Shown here: positions 7,483 to 15,878 of the stretch, one piece after another
Numbering within the stretch: the first letter of the stretch is position 1
How the letters are laid out: each line of letters starts with the position of its first letter
Assembly: GCA_009694045.1 (NCBI GenBank)
Contig: SHVY01000030.1
Span: 1-40,475, forward strand
Direction of reading: 5' to 3'
Length of the DNA stretch: 40,475 bases
Source: Alphaproteobacteria bacterium
Lineage (GTDB): Bacteria; Pseudomonadota; Alphaproteobacteria; SP197
Program-made: the position numbers and the translations under genes
Notes under the pieces: generated by a model
Seen by the model: the letters and a program-made list of their open reading frames with translations, nothing else
Told to the model about the DNA's origin: nothing
Database searches by the model: none

Positions 7483-7730
7483 AGGTTCGCTTCAAGACAT
7501 CCGGGATCCTCGAGAAGTACCTGCCGGCCGGCGCGAACAACAATGCCTGCGTGCTCGATCTGCCCGAGGGTGCCACGGCGATCGACGTGATGACGCACCT
7601 CGGTCTGCCCACGGCCGAGCGCTACATGGTGGCGCTGAACGGCGGCTTGCTGCCCAGCGCCGAACGGCCGACGCGGGTTCTCGTGGATGATGACGAACTC
7701 GCCATCATGCCGCCCCTCAAGGGGGGATGA
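7479..7730 (+). CDS. MoaD/ThiS-family sulfur-carrier protein
   Basis: The protein has 83 residues with a beta-grasp fold. It ends PPLKGG, the C-terminal Gly-Gly that is adenylated and thiocarboxylated in this family. The GTG start at 7479 overlaps the preceding TGA, and its own stop overlaps the next ATG, so it is coupled on both sides. Such dedicated MoaD-like genes accompany AOR-family enzymes and probably donate sulfur for the dithiolene of the tungsten cofactor. No partner MoaE or E1-like gene is in the window. Confidence 0.85.
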   Translation: MKVRFKTSGILEKYLPAGANNNACVLDLPEGATAIDVMTHLGLPTAERYMVALNGGLLPSAERPTRVLVDDDELAIMPPLKGG

Positions 7731-8194
7731 GGATCGTCGCCCGGCGCGGCAAGGCGGAGCTGTGCCGGTCGATCCTCGCGGACCTGGAACCCTGGTTCGG
7801 CATCCCCGAGGCACGCGATAGTTACGCGGATATGTGCGCGAAGTCGCCCTTGATCGCATGCGATCTGGAGGGTGAGTTGGTCGGATTCGTCGCCCTCGCG
7901 AAACACGGATCGGAGTCGTGGGAACTCGCCGTCATGGGGGTGCGCCGGACGCACCATCGCCGAGGTATCGGTCGCGCATTGCTTGAAGCGGCGGATGCTT
8001 ATGCACGCGAGAGTGGTGCCCGGTTCCTCACCGTCAAGACCCTCGCCACGTCGGCCCGCAGCCACGCGTACAGCCGGACCCGGTGGTTCTACCGCGCGAT
8101 GGGGCTCGTCGCGCTGGAGGTCTTCCCCACGCTGTGGGGACCCGACAACCTGTGCTTGCTGATGGCGAAGGCTTTACGCGGCCAAGAGTCATGA
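7727..8194 (+). CDS. GNAT-family N-acetyltransferase in the AOR operon
   Basis: The protein has 155 residues with a single GNAT domain. The acetyl-CoA loop is RRTHHRRGIGRALLEAADAYARESG near residues 67-91, preceded by the conserved strand SWELAVMGV. Its ATG overlaps the stop of the MoaD-like gene (ATGA), so it belongs to the AOR transcript. The acetyl acceptor is unknown. It might modify the carrier, the oxidoreductase or an amine substrate; none of these is shown by sequence. Confidence 0.8.
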   Translation: MRIVARRGKAELCRSILADLEPWFGIPEARDSYADMCAKSPLIACDLEGELVGFVALAKHGSESWELAVMGVRRTHHRRGIGRALLEAADAYARESGARFLTVKTLATSARSHAYSRTRWFYRAMGLVALEVFPTLWGPDNLCLLMAKALRGQES

Positions 8195-8257
8195 CGGTGG
8201 CATGAGCGCGTGGCATAGTCGGAGCCTTCGGATCAACGGGACCAAATCGCGAAGCCG

Positions 8258-9277
8258 ATGAGTGGCATCGACCACGAAAGCGCCGATAGCGTCGCAACGA
8301 CGAGCCAAGGAGTTCGGCGGTTCAATTTCGTGCTAGTACCGAAGTTCCCGATGCTGGCGTTCAGTTGTGCCGTTGAGCCACTACGAATCGCGAACTGGCT
8401 CAGCGGCAAGCAACTCTACGAGTGGTTCGTCGCCACGGTGGATGGCCAACCCGTGGTGGCGAGCAACGGCCTTCGCCTGGAGCCCAACGGAACCATTGCC
8501 GAAGTCGAGAATCCGGACATCGTCATGTTGGGCGCAGGCGTCGACGGCTGCTTCTACAACGAGAGGAAGCTCTCCGCTTGGCTGCGGGCCATCGCGCGCC
8601 GCGGGGCGACGATCTGCGGATTTGGGACCGGCACCTGGATCCTCGCGCGTTCCGGTATCCTCGACGGTCACCGTTGCACGATCCATTGGGAGGACATCCT
8701 ACAGCTTCGCGAACAGTTTCCCGGGCTGCGCGTGACCGACCGGATATTCGAGATCGACGGCAAGCGCCTGACGAGTTCCGGCGGCACCGCGACCATGGAT
8801 CTCGTCCTCAATCTGATTTCGCTCGACCACGGTGTCTCGCTTGCCGCCGCCATTGCCGAGGAGTTCATGCAGGAGCGCATCCGCGACGGCAGCACCCACC
8901 AACGCATGCGAATCCGCGATCGCATCGGCACGACCGATCGCCGGCTGCTTGCAGCGATCGCCTTGATGGAGCGAACCAAAGTCGATCCGATGTCGCTGCA
9001 GAGCATCAGCCGAGACGCGGGTTCGTCCCGTCGCAACCTCGAACGGCTGTTCGATCTCCATTTGGGCTGCTCGCCCACCGAATACTATCGGGCCATGCGC
9101 CTGGACGCGGCTCGACAGTTGCTTCTGCACGGTTCGCGGTCAGTGCTCCACGCGGCGGTGGCAACCGGCTTCGCCTCGGCGTCGCACTTCACGCGGTGTT
9201 ACAAGAAGCGGTTCGGGCGCCCGCCCCGGTCCGATCGGCGGGCATTTTCGACTCCCGTCTCTGGGAGCACTTCCTAG
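8258..9277 (+). CDS. GlxA-family AraC-type transcriptional regulator
   Basis: The protein has 339 residues. The N-terminal half (about 20-200) is a DJ-1/PfpI-like amidotransferase domain. The C-terminal part (about 235-330) is an AraC double helix-turn-helix, including GSSRRNLERLFDLHLGCSPTEYY and GFASASHFTRCYKKRFG. The nucleophile elbow reads CGFGTGTWILA, with Gly123 where GATase-like enzymes have Cys, so the domain should sense a ligand, not catalyse. The subfamily contains GbdR and CdhR, regulators of glycine-betaine and carnitine breakdown. Its target may be the nearby hydrolase and transporter or the AOR genes. It ends overlapping the convergent FAH gene by four bases. Confidence 0.88.
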   Translation: MSGIDHESADSVATTSQGVRRFNFVLVPKFPMLAFSCAVEPLRIANWLSGKQLYEWFVATVDGQPVVASNGLRLEPNGTIAEVENPDIVMLGAGVDGCFYNERKLSAWLRAIARRGATICGFGTGTWILARSGILDGHRCTIHWEDILQLREQFPGLRVTDRIFEIDGKRLTSSGGTATMDLVLNLISLDHGVSLAAAIAEEFMQERIRDGSTHQRMRIRDRIGTTDRRLLAAIALMERTKVDPMSLQSISRDAGSSRRNLERLFDLHLGCSPTEYYRAMRLDAARQLLLHGSRSVLHAAVATGFASASHFTRCYKKRFGRPPRSDRRAFSTPVSGSTS

Positions 9278-10110
9278 ACGATACGCGAGCGCTGCTCGCC
9301 CATACCGACGATGCCACAGTGCATCTCGTCGCCCGGCTTGAGATAGATCGGCGGGTCGGGGACGAGGCCGACGCCGCCGGGGGTCCCCGTGCAGAGGATG
9401 TCGCCCGGCCGGAGCGTCATGAAACGGCTGATATAGCTGACCAGGAACGGAACCTTGAACTTCATGCGGGCGGAGTGACCGTCCTGCACCAGGTCGCCGT
9501 TCAGGCGCAGCCACAGGCGCACATCGCTCGGATCGGGTACCTCGTCCTTCGTGACCAGCCACGGGCCCAGGGGGCCGAACCCGTCATGGCTGCGGCCCTT
9601 GACGGATTCGCCGAAACCGGCGGTCTCGCTGTGGCGGTCGGTCACGTCGTTGACCACCGCGTAACCCGCGACGTGATCGAGGGCGGACGCCTCGGGTACG
9701 TCCCGCGCCTCGCGCCCGATGACGACCGCCAGCTCGACCTCCCAGTGGGCCGTCTTGGCCCAGGAGGGCAGCGCGAGATCGTCGTCGGGACCCGCGACGC
9801 AGGTGTCCGCCTTCATGTAGATGCGCGGTTCGCTGGGCAAGGCAGCACCGGATTCATCCGACATCTTGCGGTAGTTGGGGCCCGTGCAGACGAGCTTGCG
9901 GGGATCGCGGACGGGCGGACCGTAGCGGAAGGGCTCCTCGATCAACGGGAACTGCCCTGGATCGAGCTTGCCGAGTTCAGCCAGCCGATCCGGATCGAGG
10001 TCGTCGTAGCGAAAATCCCGGAGGCGGCCGCCAAGGTTGCGCGGTCGCCCCTCGGCGTCGATGATCGCCGGCCGCTCCGCGCCGGCCGGCCCCACGCGCG
10101 CCAATTTCAT
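9274..10110 (-). CDS. Fumarylacetoacetate hydrolase (FAH) family protein
   Basis: The protein has 278 residues with the FAH C-terminal domain from about residue 65. Metal-site segments visible are ELAVVIGREARDVPEA near 125 and AVVNDVTDRHSE near 152. They are followed by KGRSHDGFGPLGPWLVT and the family closing motif GDILCTGTPGGVG. Members hydrolyse C-C bonds in beta-diketones or act as hydratases or decarboxylases on 2-keto acids. It lies 39 bases downstream of the peptide-type binding protein on the same strand, so the two may be co-transcribed. The substrate cannot be told from the sequence. Confidence 0.87.
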   Translation of the reverse strand: MKLARVGPAGAERPAIIDAEGRPRNLGGRLRDFRYDDLDPDRLAELGKLDPGQFPLIEEPFRYGPPVRDPRKLVCTGPNYRKMSDESGAALPSEPRIYMKADTCVAGPDDDLALPSWAKTAHWEVELAVVIGREARDVPEASALDHVAGYAVVNDVTDRHSETAGFGESVKGRSHDGFGPLGPWLVTKDEVPDPSDVRLWLRLNGDLVQDGHSARMKFKVPFLVSYISRFMTLRPGDILCTGTPGGVGLVPDPPIYLKPGDEMHCGIVGMGEQRSRIV

Positions 10111-10149
10111 GATCGCGTCACGCCGGACGGTTTGTCCCGACCTCCCTCG

Positions 10150-11703
10150 TCAGGCCGGGGCGCACTTGCGGTAGAGCGGCTGGTAACAATCGCCGCGGAA
10201 AGCCATCTTTAAGTCGTTCTTGTGGACCCACGCGTTGGTACCGTAGGTGATGAACACGTAGGCGCCGTCCTCGTCCATCAGCTCCTGCATGCGGACGTAC
10301 ATCGCCGCCCGCTTCTCGTGGTCGAGTTCCTGCTTGGCCGCATCGTGCAACCTTCCGTACTCCCCGTTATTCCAGCGCTCCCAGTTCCACTGGCTGATCT
10401 GGGAGGGCGTAAACCATTCGGTGCACCATGACGGGTCAGGCGCCACGCCGTAGCGCCAGAGCAGCATCTGGTTCACCTTCCACGAGTCGTCCTTGCTCTG
10501 GGAGCGGTCCCACAGCGCGCCGCTCTCCTCGGGCGCGACCTCGACCTCGATGCCGATCCGAGCGAGCTGGGCCTGGATGATCTGCGCCGACGAGGTATGC
10601 TCGGTCGAGTTCTTGGTCGTGAGCACGGTCTTGAAGCCGTCGGCCACGCCGGCCTCGGCCAGCAGGGCCTTGGCCTTCTCCAGATCGGGGTCGAGGCCGA
10701 ACATACCCATTTCACGATGCCCGAGCAGTCCGGGGCAAATGATGCCCGTGGCCGGCTCGGCGCCGAAGAACACGCCTTCGCAGATCTCCCGAATGTCCAC
10801 GGCGTGCTGCACCGCGCGCCGGACGCGGATGTCCTGGAATAGAGGATGATCGACCATCATGCCCAGCCACCAGTAGGCGAGAGCCGGCTTGCCGATCATG
10901 GTGCTGTTCTCGCGGGGGTTGTTCTGGAAGTCCGGGATCGAGGAGACCGAGATGTTGGTGGCATCGAGGTCGCCGGAGTCGAATGCAATCTCGGCCGTCT
11001 TGTCGTCGTCGACCTCGTGGATGTGGATCTCGTCGAACGCGGCCCTCTCGCCCGGCCAGTCCGGGTTGGGCACCAAGGTCAGCTTCTGGCCCGGCTGGTA
11101 GCTGCCGATCATGTACGGACCGCATTGGGCCGGCACATCGATGCCGTAGCGCTTGTCGGGCAGACTCTCGAGCGCCTTCTTGCACACGACCGCCCCGGCG
11201 GCCATGGGCAGGGTCGTCGCGTAGAGCGGTGGGAACGGCGTCTTCAGGTGGATGATGCCGGTCAGCTTGTCGACCACCTCGACGTTGTCGAGCGCCGACC
11301 AATCGCCGGCATAGGCCGAGGCAAGCGCGGGATCGGCGATGCGCTCATACGAATACTTCACGTCCTCGGCCGTGACCTCGCCGAAGCCGTTGGTCCAGCC
11401 CATTCCCTCGCGCAATGTGAACTGGACGCTGGTACCGTCGAGCTGCTTGATTTTCGCATCCTGCTCTACCCAGCCGTAATCGGTCCCGTTGTAGCCGATA
11501 AGGCGCGGATAAATGGCCTCCTCGACGACGTCCTCGGTCTCGAACTCCTTGAACGCCGGATCGAAGTTGTTGTAGCGGTAATTGGCGCGGGCTCGCAGGA
11601 CCTTTGTTTGCGCCTGCGCTGCCCGCGGCGTGGTCAGCGCCGTCGTGCCGAGTGCCGCCGCGCCTCCGAGTGCCTTACGCCGCGTCGCCCCGAAGTGGGC
11701 CAT
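10150..11703 (-). CDS. ABC transporter substrate-binding protein, family 5 (peptide/opine type)
   Basis: The protein has 517 residues. The N-terminus has a twin-arginine signal (TRRKALGGAAALGTTAL) with an AQA cleavage site. The SBP_bac_5 domain covers most of the rest, with GYVWV-like openings, PFPPLYATTLP, CGPYMIGSYQPGQKLTLVPNPDW and DIRVRRAVQHAVD. It should bind peptides, opines or other amine-containing solutes in the periplasm. No permease or ATPase gene is adjacent, which is unusual for this family. A clear paralogue runs off the right end of the window (39084 onward). Confidence 0.9.
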   Translation of the reverse strand: MAHFGATRRKALGGAAALGTTALTTPRAAQAQTKVLRARANYRYNNFDPAFKEFETEDVVEEAIYPRLIGYNGTDYGWVEQDAKIKQLDGTSVQFTLREGMGWTNGFGEVTAEDVKYSYERIADPALASAYAGDWSALDNVEVVDKLTGIIHLKTPFPPLYATTLPMAAGAVVCKKALESLPDKRYGIDVPAQCGPYMIGSYQPGQKLTLVPNPDWPGERAAFDEIHIHEVDDDKTAEIAFDSGDLDATNISVSSIPDFQNNPRENSTMIGKPALAYWWLGMMVDHPLFQDIRVRRAVQHAVDIREICEGVFFGAEPATGIICPGLLGHREMGMFGLDPDLEKAKALLAEAGVADGFKTVLTTKNSTEHTSSAQIIQAQLARIGIEVEVAPEESGALWDRSQSKDDSWKVNQMLLWRYGVAPDPSWCTEWFTPSQISQWNWERWNNGEYGRLHDAAKQELDHEKRAAMYVRMQELMDEDGAYVFITYGTNAWVHKNDLKMAFRGDCYQPLYRKCAPA

Positions 11704-11811
11704 GGTTGCCTCCCCTAGGTTTCTACCTGCGCACTTTGAGTGGCGAGCGTTAACCCCAACCTGACCGGAACGGCCAGGAATTAGCCTGTTTGCGCCAATC
11801 GAGGTATCGCT

Positions 11812-12639
11812 TCAAAACCTGGGCTTCCGGCACAGCACCTCGAGGGCGATGAGACGGCCTTCGTCGACGGCGCGGGCGGAATTCCGTTGCTGCTCCCGGA
11901 TGCGGTCGCCGAGCATGACGTGGAGGCCGAGCGCCGGCGGGCCTTCGGCGCGGAGGCGCTTGCGCAACGCCGCATGGGTCGCCAGCAGCGCGGGCGTCGC
12001 GTCGTGGAACCGCGCAATCGCGAACCCGGCCGCCAGCAACTCGGCGCGGGTGGCGGCGGGCGTCGCCAGGAAGCTTGTCGCGGCGGTTTCGGCCCAGGGC
12101 GTCGGGTAGGTGGGCGCGCCGGCCGAACCGGCGGCGAAGCCGGAGAGCGCAAAGGCCCCCCCTGGGCGCAGCACCCGCCGCGCCTCGGCGTAGAGCAGCG
12201 CCTTGTCGGCGATGTTCATCGCCACGTACTGGCAAGTGGCCGCGTCGAAGGTCCCGTCGGCGAAGGGCAGCGCCAGCGCGTCGCCGCGCACCACCGTCAC
12301 GCGATCGCCAAGGCCGGCGGCGTGATTGAGAGTACGAGCGGCGGCACAGTAGTCCTGGGTCAGATCCAGGCCGGTGACGCCGGCGCCGCTCTCGGCCGCG
12401 AGCATGCGCGCCGGGCCGCCGATGCCGCAGCCGATGTCGAGCACCTGCTCGCCGGCCGAGGCGCCAAGGGCGGCGATCAGGTCGCGCGTGGCGTCGACGC
12501 CCCGGGCGTGGAACTGGTCGAGGGGCGCCAGCGTTTCCGGTGTGACCTGGTCGATTCCCGCTGCCCGCAGGGCCGCGAGGATACGGGGGGCTATGCCGCC
12601 ACGGGCATAGTGGCGCGCGACCCGGTCCATGACCGTCAA
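11812..12639 (-). CDS. Class I SAM-dependent methyltransferase
   Basis: The protein has 275 residues. SAM-binding motif I is VLDIGCGIGGPARMLA near residue 68, the acidic post-I residue is in GVTGLDLTQDY, and motif II-IV lies around GDALALPFADGTFDAATCQYVAMNI. The fold resembles UbiE/COQ5 and glycine/sarcosine methyltransferases. The ATG overlaps the stop of the 85-residue gene (ATGA). It is third in an operon headed by a homocysteine-methyltransferase-like protein, so it may consume or regenerate methyl groups with that enzyme. The acceptor is unknown. Confidence 0.85.
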   Translation of the reverse strand: MTVMDRVARHYARGGIAPRILAALRAAGIDQVTPETLAPLDQFHARGVDATRDLIAALGASAGEQVLDIGCGIGGPARMLAAESGAGVTGLDLTQDYCAAARTLNHAAGLGDRVTVVRGDALALPFADGTFDAATCQYVAMNIADKALLYAEARRVLRPGGAFALSGFAAGSAGAPTYPTPWAETAATSFLATPAATRAELLAAGFAIARFHDATPALLATHAALRKRLRAEGPPALGLHVMLGDRIREQQRNSARAVDEGRLIALEVLCRKPRF

Positions 12640-12893
12640 CGACGGGGGGTGACGGGAATCACCCGGCCGGGATCGCGCGCCGGGTCGATGTCGAAGCCGC
12701 CGCGGATGGTCACGTTGCGGAGGATGACCCGGAGCACGGGAACGTCGTCGGCATCGGTATGGCCGGGTTCCGCGTACTTGGCGCGCAGGTGCGCCACCAT
12801 CTCGCGCTCGTTGGGCAGGAGGCGGGTCGCGACGCCCGCGAGTTCGTCGAGCAGCCCGCAGACCTCGGCGATGCGGGCGAGATCAAGCGACAC
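12636..12893 (-). CDS. Small conserved-looking protein of unknown function (85 aa)
   Basis: I do not recognise the family. The protein is soluble, with an N-terminal helical half (LARIAEVCGLLDELAGVATRLL) and a strand-rich second half (VLRVILRNVTIRGGFDID) ending in basic residues. It overlaps the upstream gene by 11 bases and the downstream methyltransferase by 4. That strict packing supports a real coupled gene. A partner or specificity subunit for one of the two methyltransferases is possible but only inferred from position. Confidence 0.65.
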   Translation of the reverse strand: MSLDLARIAEVCGLLDELAGVATRLLPNEREMVAHLRAKYAEPGHTDADDVPVLRVILRNVTIRGGFDIDPARDPGRVIPVTPRR

Positions 12894-13824
12894 GGGATTT
12901 CAGCGCGCGGATGTGCTCCGGCCCGATGCCGCAGCAGCCCCCGACGATCCGCGCCCCTTGCGCGATCCAGCCCTGGGCCGCGGCGGCGAAGGCCTCGGGC
13001 GCGATGCGGCCGGCGAAATCCCACAGCGGCGGCTCGTAGTGGCCGGTGTCCGGGTAGGCGCCGCGATGGCCGGACCAGCGCTGCTTCACGATGTCGAGCC
13101 CGATGCCCGTATCCGCGACCTCGCTGTGCATGACGAGGACCGCTTGCAGGCCGGGGCGGATCATGGTGTCGAGCGCGTCGGCGAAGGCGATGTCCGGGTG
13201 GTTGAAGGTGGGGACGTAGCTCCCGGCGCCCCGGTGCCCGACGCTCGCCCCCAGCCAGACCGGCAGGCCGGTGGCCAGCGCCGCCTCCACCGCCGGCACC
13301 CCCTCCTCGCCCTGGAACATCTCCAGCGCAATCAGGTCCACGCCTGCCTCGGCCAGCAGCTCGGCCTGCTCGCGGTAGGTGGCCCGCAGCGTCTCGGGCG
13401 CGCGCCAGTCCGTGGTGGTCCGGCCCTTGTGCTGCGGATAGGCGCCGCGGTCGTCGGCGATCGCGTGGCTCATGGAGCCGGCGATCGCCACAGGCCGGTC
13501 GGCCGTGCGATCGCGCGCCTCCCGTGCCAGGGCGACCGCGCAAGCGTTGGCCGCGACCACCCGGTCGCCATGGCCGCCCGGTTCCAGCACGTGGCGCGAC
13601 GAGCAGAAGGTGTTGGCGATGATCACGTCCGCCCCGGCGCGGATGTAGTCCTCGTGCAGGCCGCGCACGATGTCGGGGTGGCTGAGCTGGGCCAGCCCCG
13701 ACCAGGCGACCTTGTCCATCGGCACGCCACGCAGCTGCAGCTCCGACCCCATGCCACCGTCAAGGACGATCACGTCACCCCGGGCAAGGCGTTCCGACAG
13801 GTCGGGCATGCCGGAGGATGGCAT
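12883..13824 (-). CDS. Homocysteine S-methyltransferase family protein with altered zinc site
   Basis: The product has about 313 residues in a TIM-barrel S-methyl_trans domain. Visible segments are VIVLDGGMGSELQLRG near residue 17, IIANTFCSSRH near 67 and the zinc pair GGCCGIGPEH near the C-terminus. The region where family members have the first zinc Cys (usually G-x-N-C) reads LVMHSEVADTG, so a His or Ser replaces it. The start is uncertain between ATG 13824 and ATG 13809. Longer frames would run into the divergent binding-protein gene. It heads a three-gene overlapping operon and may transfer methyl groups from a betaine-like or sulfonium donor. Confidence 0.82.
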   Translation of the reverse strand: MPSSGMPDLSERLARGDVIVLDGGMGSELQLRGVPMDKVAWSGLAQLSHPDIVRGLHEDYIRAGADVIIANTFCSSRHVLEPGGHGDRVVAANACAVALAREARDRTADRPVAIAGSMSHAIADDRGAYPQHKGRTTTDWRAPETLRATYREQAELLAEAGVDLIALEMFQGEEGVPAVEAALATGLPVWLGASVGHRGAGSYVPTFNHPDIAFADALDTMIRPGLQAVLVMHSEVADTGIGLDIVKQRWSGHRGAYPDTGHYEPPLWDFAGRIAPEAFAAAAQGWIAQGARIVGGCCGIGPEHIRALKSRVA

Positions 13825-13892
13825 GGAGATGAGGCGGTGGCCAGGGGCTGGGCCGTGGGGAGACTTGGCATCGATCTGAGGGAGGAACTGGC

Positions 13893-15005
13893 ATGATGAA
13901 ACTCGCAGCACCGGCGGCCTTCGATCGCCGTGGGGTCATGGACGCCGCCGCGCGCGCCGGGCTCGCGCTTGGGCTGGTACCGCTGTTCGGGCGGGCGGCG
14001 CGGGCGGACACCAAGGTGTCGTACTTCACCTGGGCGGGCTACGAGCTGCCGGAGTTTCATCCGGCGTTCACCGCCAAGTACGGCGCGGACGCATTGGGCG
14101 TGAGCCTCGGGGCCGAGGACGAGGAGTTCTTCCAGAAGGTGCGCGGCGGCTTCCGCCTGGATCTGGTGCATCCGTGCAAGACCACCCTCGGGCGGTTCCG
14201 CGACGCCGGGCTGATCGAACCGATGGATGTCACCCGGCTGTCGAACTGGCCCAACGTCTGGCCGGAGCTCACGTCGGTGCCCGGCGTGATGGCGGACGCC
14301 ACCCATGCCTGGTACGTGCCCTGGGAATGGGGCAACGCCTCGGTCATCTACCGCACCGATCTGGTCGATCCCCAATACGTTCAAGAAGAGTCGTGGTCGA
14401 TCCTGTTCGACGAACGCTACAAGGGGCGGCTCGCCACCTTCGATTCGGTCGATGGGGCGGTGCTCATCGCCGCGCGAGTGGCCGGCATCGACGACATCTT
14501 CCACATGACCGACGCGCAAATCGCCACGGTCAAGGAGCTGCTCGCCAAACAGAAGGAGTTGCTGCGCTTCTACTGGACCGATCAGGCCACAGTGGTGCAG
14601 GCCATCGCCTCGGGCGAGTTGGTCGCGGCCTACGCCTGGAACGACGCCTACGTCGCCCTGCAGAAGGAGGGGCTGCCGGTGAAGTACATGAACCCGAAGG
14701 AGGGCATCTTCACCTGGTTCTGTGGCTTCGTGAAGGTCAAGGATGGACCCGGCGACGAACAGGCGATCTACGATTTCCTCGACGCCCGCCTCGCCACCGA
14801 GGGCGGCAAGTACTTGATCGAGCAGTACGGATACGGCCACGCCAACCGCAAGTCGTTCGACCTAGTCGATCCGGCGCGGCTCGTCGAGCTCGGCATCGGC
14901 AATCCCGGTGATCTGTTCACCCAGGGCATCTTCTTCGACGAGATCGAGCCCGAGCTCCGCGAGAAGTACATCACCATGTTCGAGGAGGTGAAGGCCGGCT
15001 CCTGA
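13893..15005 (+). CDS. Polyamine-type extracellular substrate-binding protein (PotD/PotF-like)
   Basis: The protein has 370 residues. The N-terminus is Tat-like (DRRGVMDAAARAGLALGL) with cleavage after ARA. The body has family features VSYFTWAGYELPEF, a central domain with WYVPWEWGNASVIYRTD and SILFDERYKGRLATFDSVDGAV, and a C-terminal lobe with IASGELVAAYAWNDAYVAL. The ATG at 13893 follows GGGAGGA. It should capture spermidine/putrescine-like or other cationic amines. No permease genes adjoin it. The methyltransferase operon is transcribed divergently from about 68 bases away. Confidence 0.88.
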   Translation: MMKLAAPAAFDRRGVMDAAARAGLALGLVPLFGRAARADTKVSYFTWAGYELPEFHPAFTAKYGADALGVSLGAEDEEFFQKVRGGFRLDLVHPCKTTLGRFRDAGLIEPMDVTRLSNWPNVWPELTSVPGVMADATHAWYVPWEWGNASVIYRTDLVDPQYVQEESWSILFDERYKGRLATFDSVDGAVLIAARVAGIDDIFHMTDAQIATVKELLAKQKELLRFYWTDQATVVQAIASGELVAAYAWNDAYVALQKEGLPVKYMNPKEGIFTWFCGFVKVKDGPGDEQAIYDFLDARLATEGGKYLIEQYGYGHANRKSFDLVDPARLVELGIGNPGDLFTQGIFFDEIEPELREKYITMFEEVKAGS

Positions 15006-15014
15006 TCCCCCACC

Positions 15015-15878
15015 TCAGCGGGCGCGGCGGGCAATCAGGGTGGATGCGAGGACGGCGCCGAGGATGAGGGCGCCGCCGCCCAGGGCCCAGGCCGTGGCGG
15101 TCTCGCCGAGGACGAGCCATACCCAGAGTGGCGCCAGGATCGATTCGACCAGGCCGAGAAGCGTGAGTTCGGCCGCGGGAACATGGCGGGCGCACCAGGT
15201 GAGGAGCATGTTGCCGAGCGCCCCGACAGCCGCGCCCTGGAGGACGCAGAGGGCCAGGTCGTTGGCGCCGATGGCGATGTCGCCGGAGAGCACCAGGCTG
15301 ATGGCCAGCGCCACCAAGCCGCCCAGCAGCACCGAGGGCCACATGTCGACCTGCCGGCCCCAGCGCAAGGCCACGGCGTAACCGGCGTAGCCGAGAGTCG
15401 CCAGCAGGGCGAGCAGATCGCCCAGCCAGCCGCCCAGCGTGATGCCCTCGGCCACCATCACGCCGGCGCCAACCATCGCCACCGCGATCCCGAACCAGGT
15501 GCGGCGCGGAACCGGCTCGCGCAGCAACAGGAGCCCGAGGACGGCCGTGAAGAACGGCGCGGTCGCCAGCAGGAACGAGACGTTGGCGATGGTCGTGAGC
15601 GGGATCGCCATCAGGAAGAAGACGTTGTCGAGACCGAGGCCGAGGCCGGCGATCGCCCCCGGCCAACCCATGGCGAGGATGCGGGCGATGGCATGCGCGC
15701 CATGGCGGGCGATCAGGAAGGCGACGACCGCCGCGCACAGCGCCACCGAGCGCCAGACGATCACGGTCCATGGATCGGCGGATTCCACGTGGCGGAGGAT
15801 CAGGCCGGTGAGGCTGAACAGCACCGCCACGGCCACCATGACCGCGACGCCGCGGACGTAGCCGGCGGGGTGGTTCAC
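15015..15878 (-). CDS. EamA/DMT-family transporter, second of a tandem pair
   Basis: The protein has 287 residues, about ten membrane helices and two EamA repeats. The start is GTG 15878, forming a GTGA overlap with the upstream paralogue's stop. The frame stays open far upstream, but that stretch is antisense-like and non-hydrophobic. Shared segments with the upstream copy include WPSVLL, an ARxVPxAELTLL loop and ESILxPxWVWL. DMT transporters usually export amino acids or nucleosides. The obligate overlap suggests the two copies work together, possibly as a heterodimer. Confidence 0.85.
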   Translation of the reverse strand: MNHPAGYVRGVAVMVAVAVLFSLTGLILRHVESADPWTVIVWRSVALCAAVVAFLIARHGAHAIARILAMGWPGAIAGLGLGLDNVFFLMAIPLTTIANVSFLLATAPFFTAVLGLLLLREPVPRRTWFGIAVAMVGAGVMVAEGITLGGWLGDLLALLATLGYAGYAVALRWGRQVDMWPSVLLGGLVALAISLVLSGDIAIGANDLALCVLQGAAVGALGNMLLTWCARHVPAAELTLLGLVESILAPLWVWLVLGETATAWALGGGALILGAVLASTLIARRAR

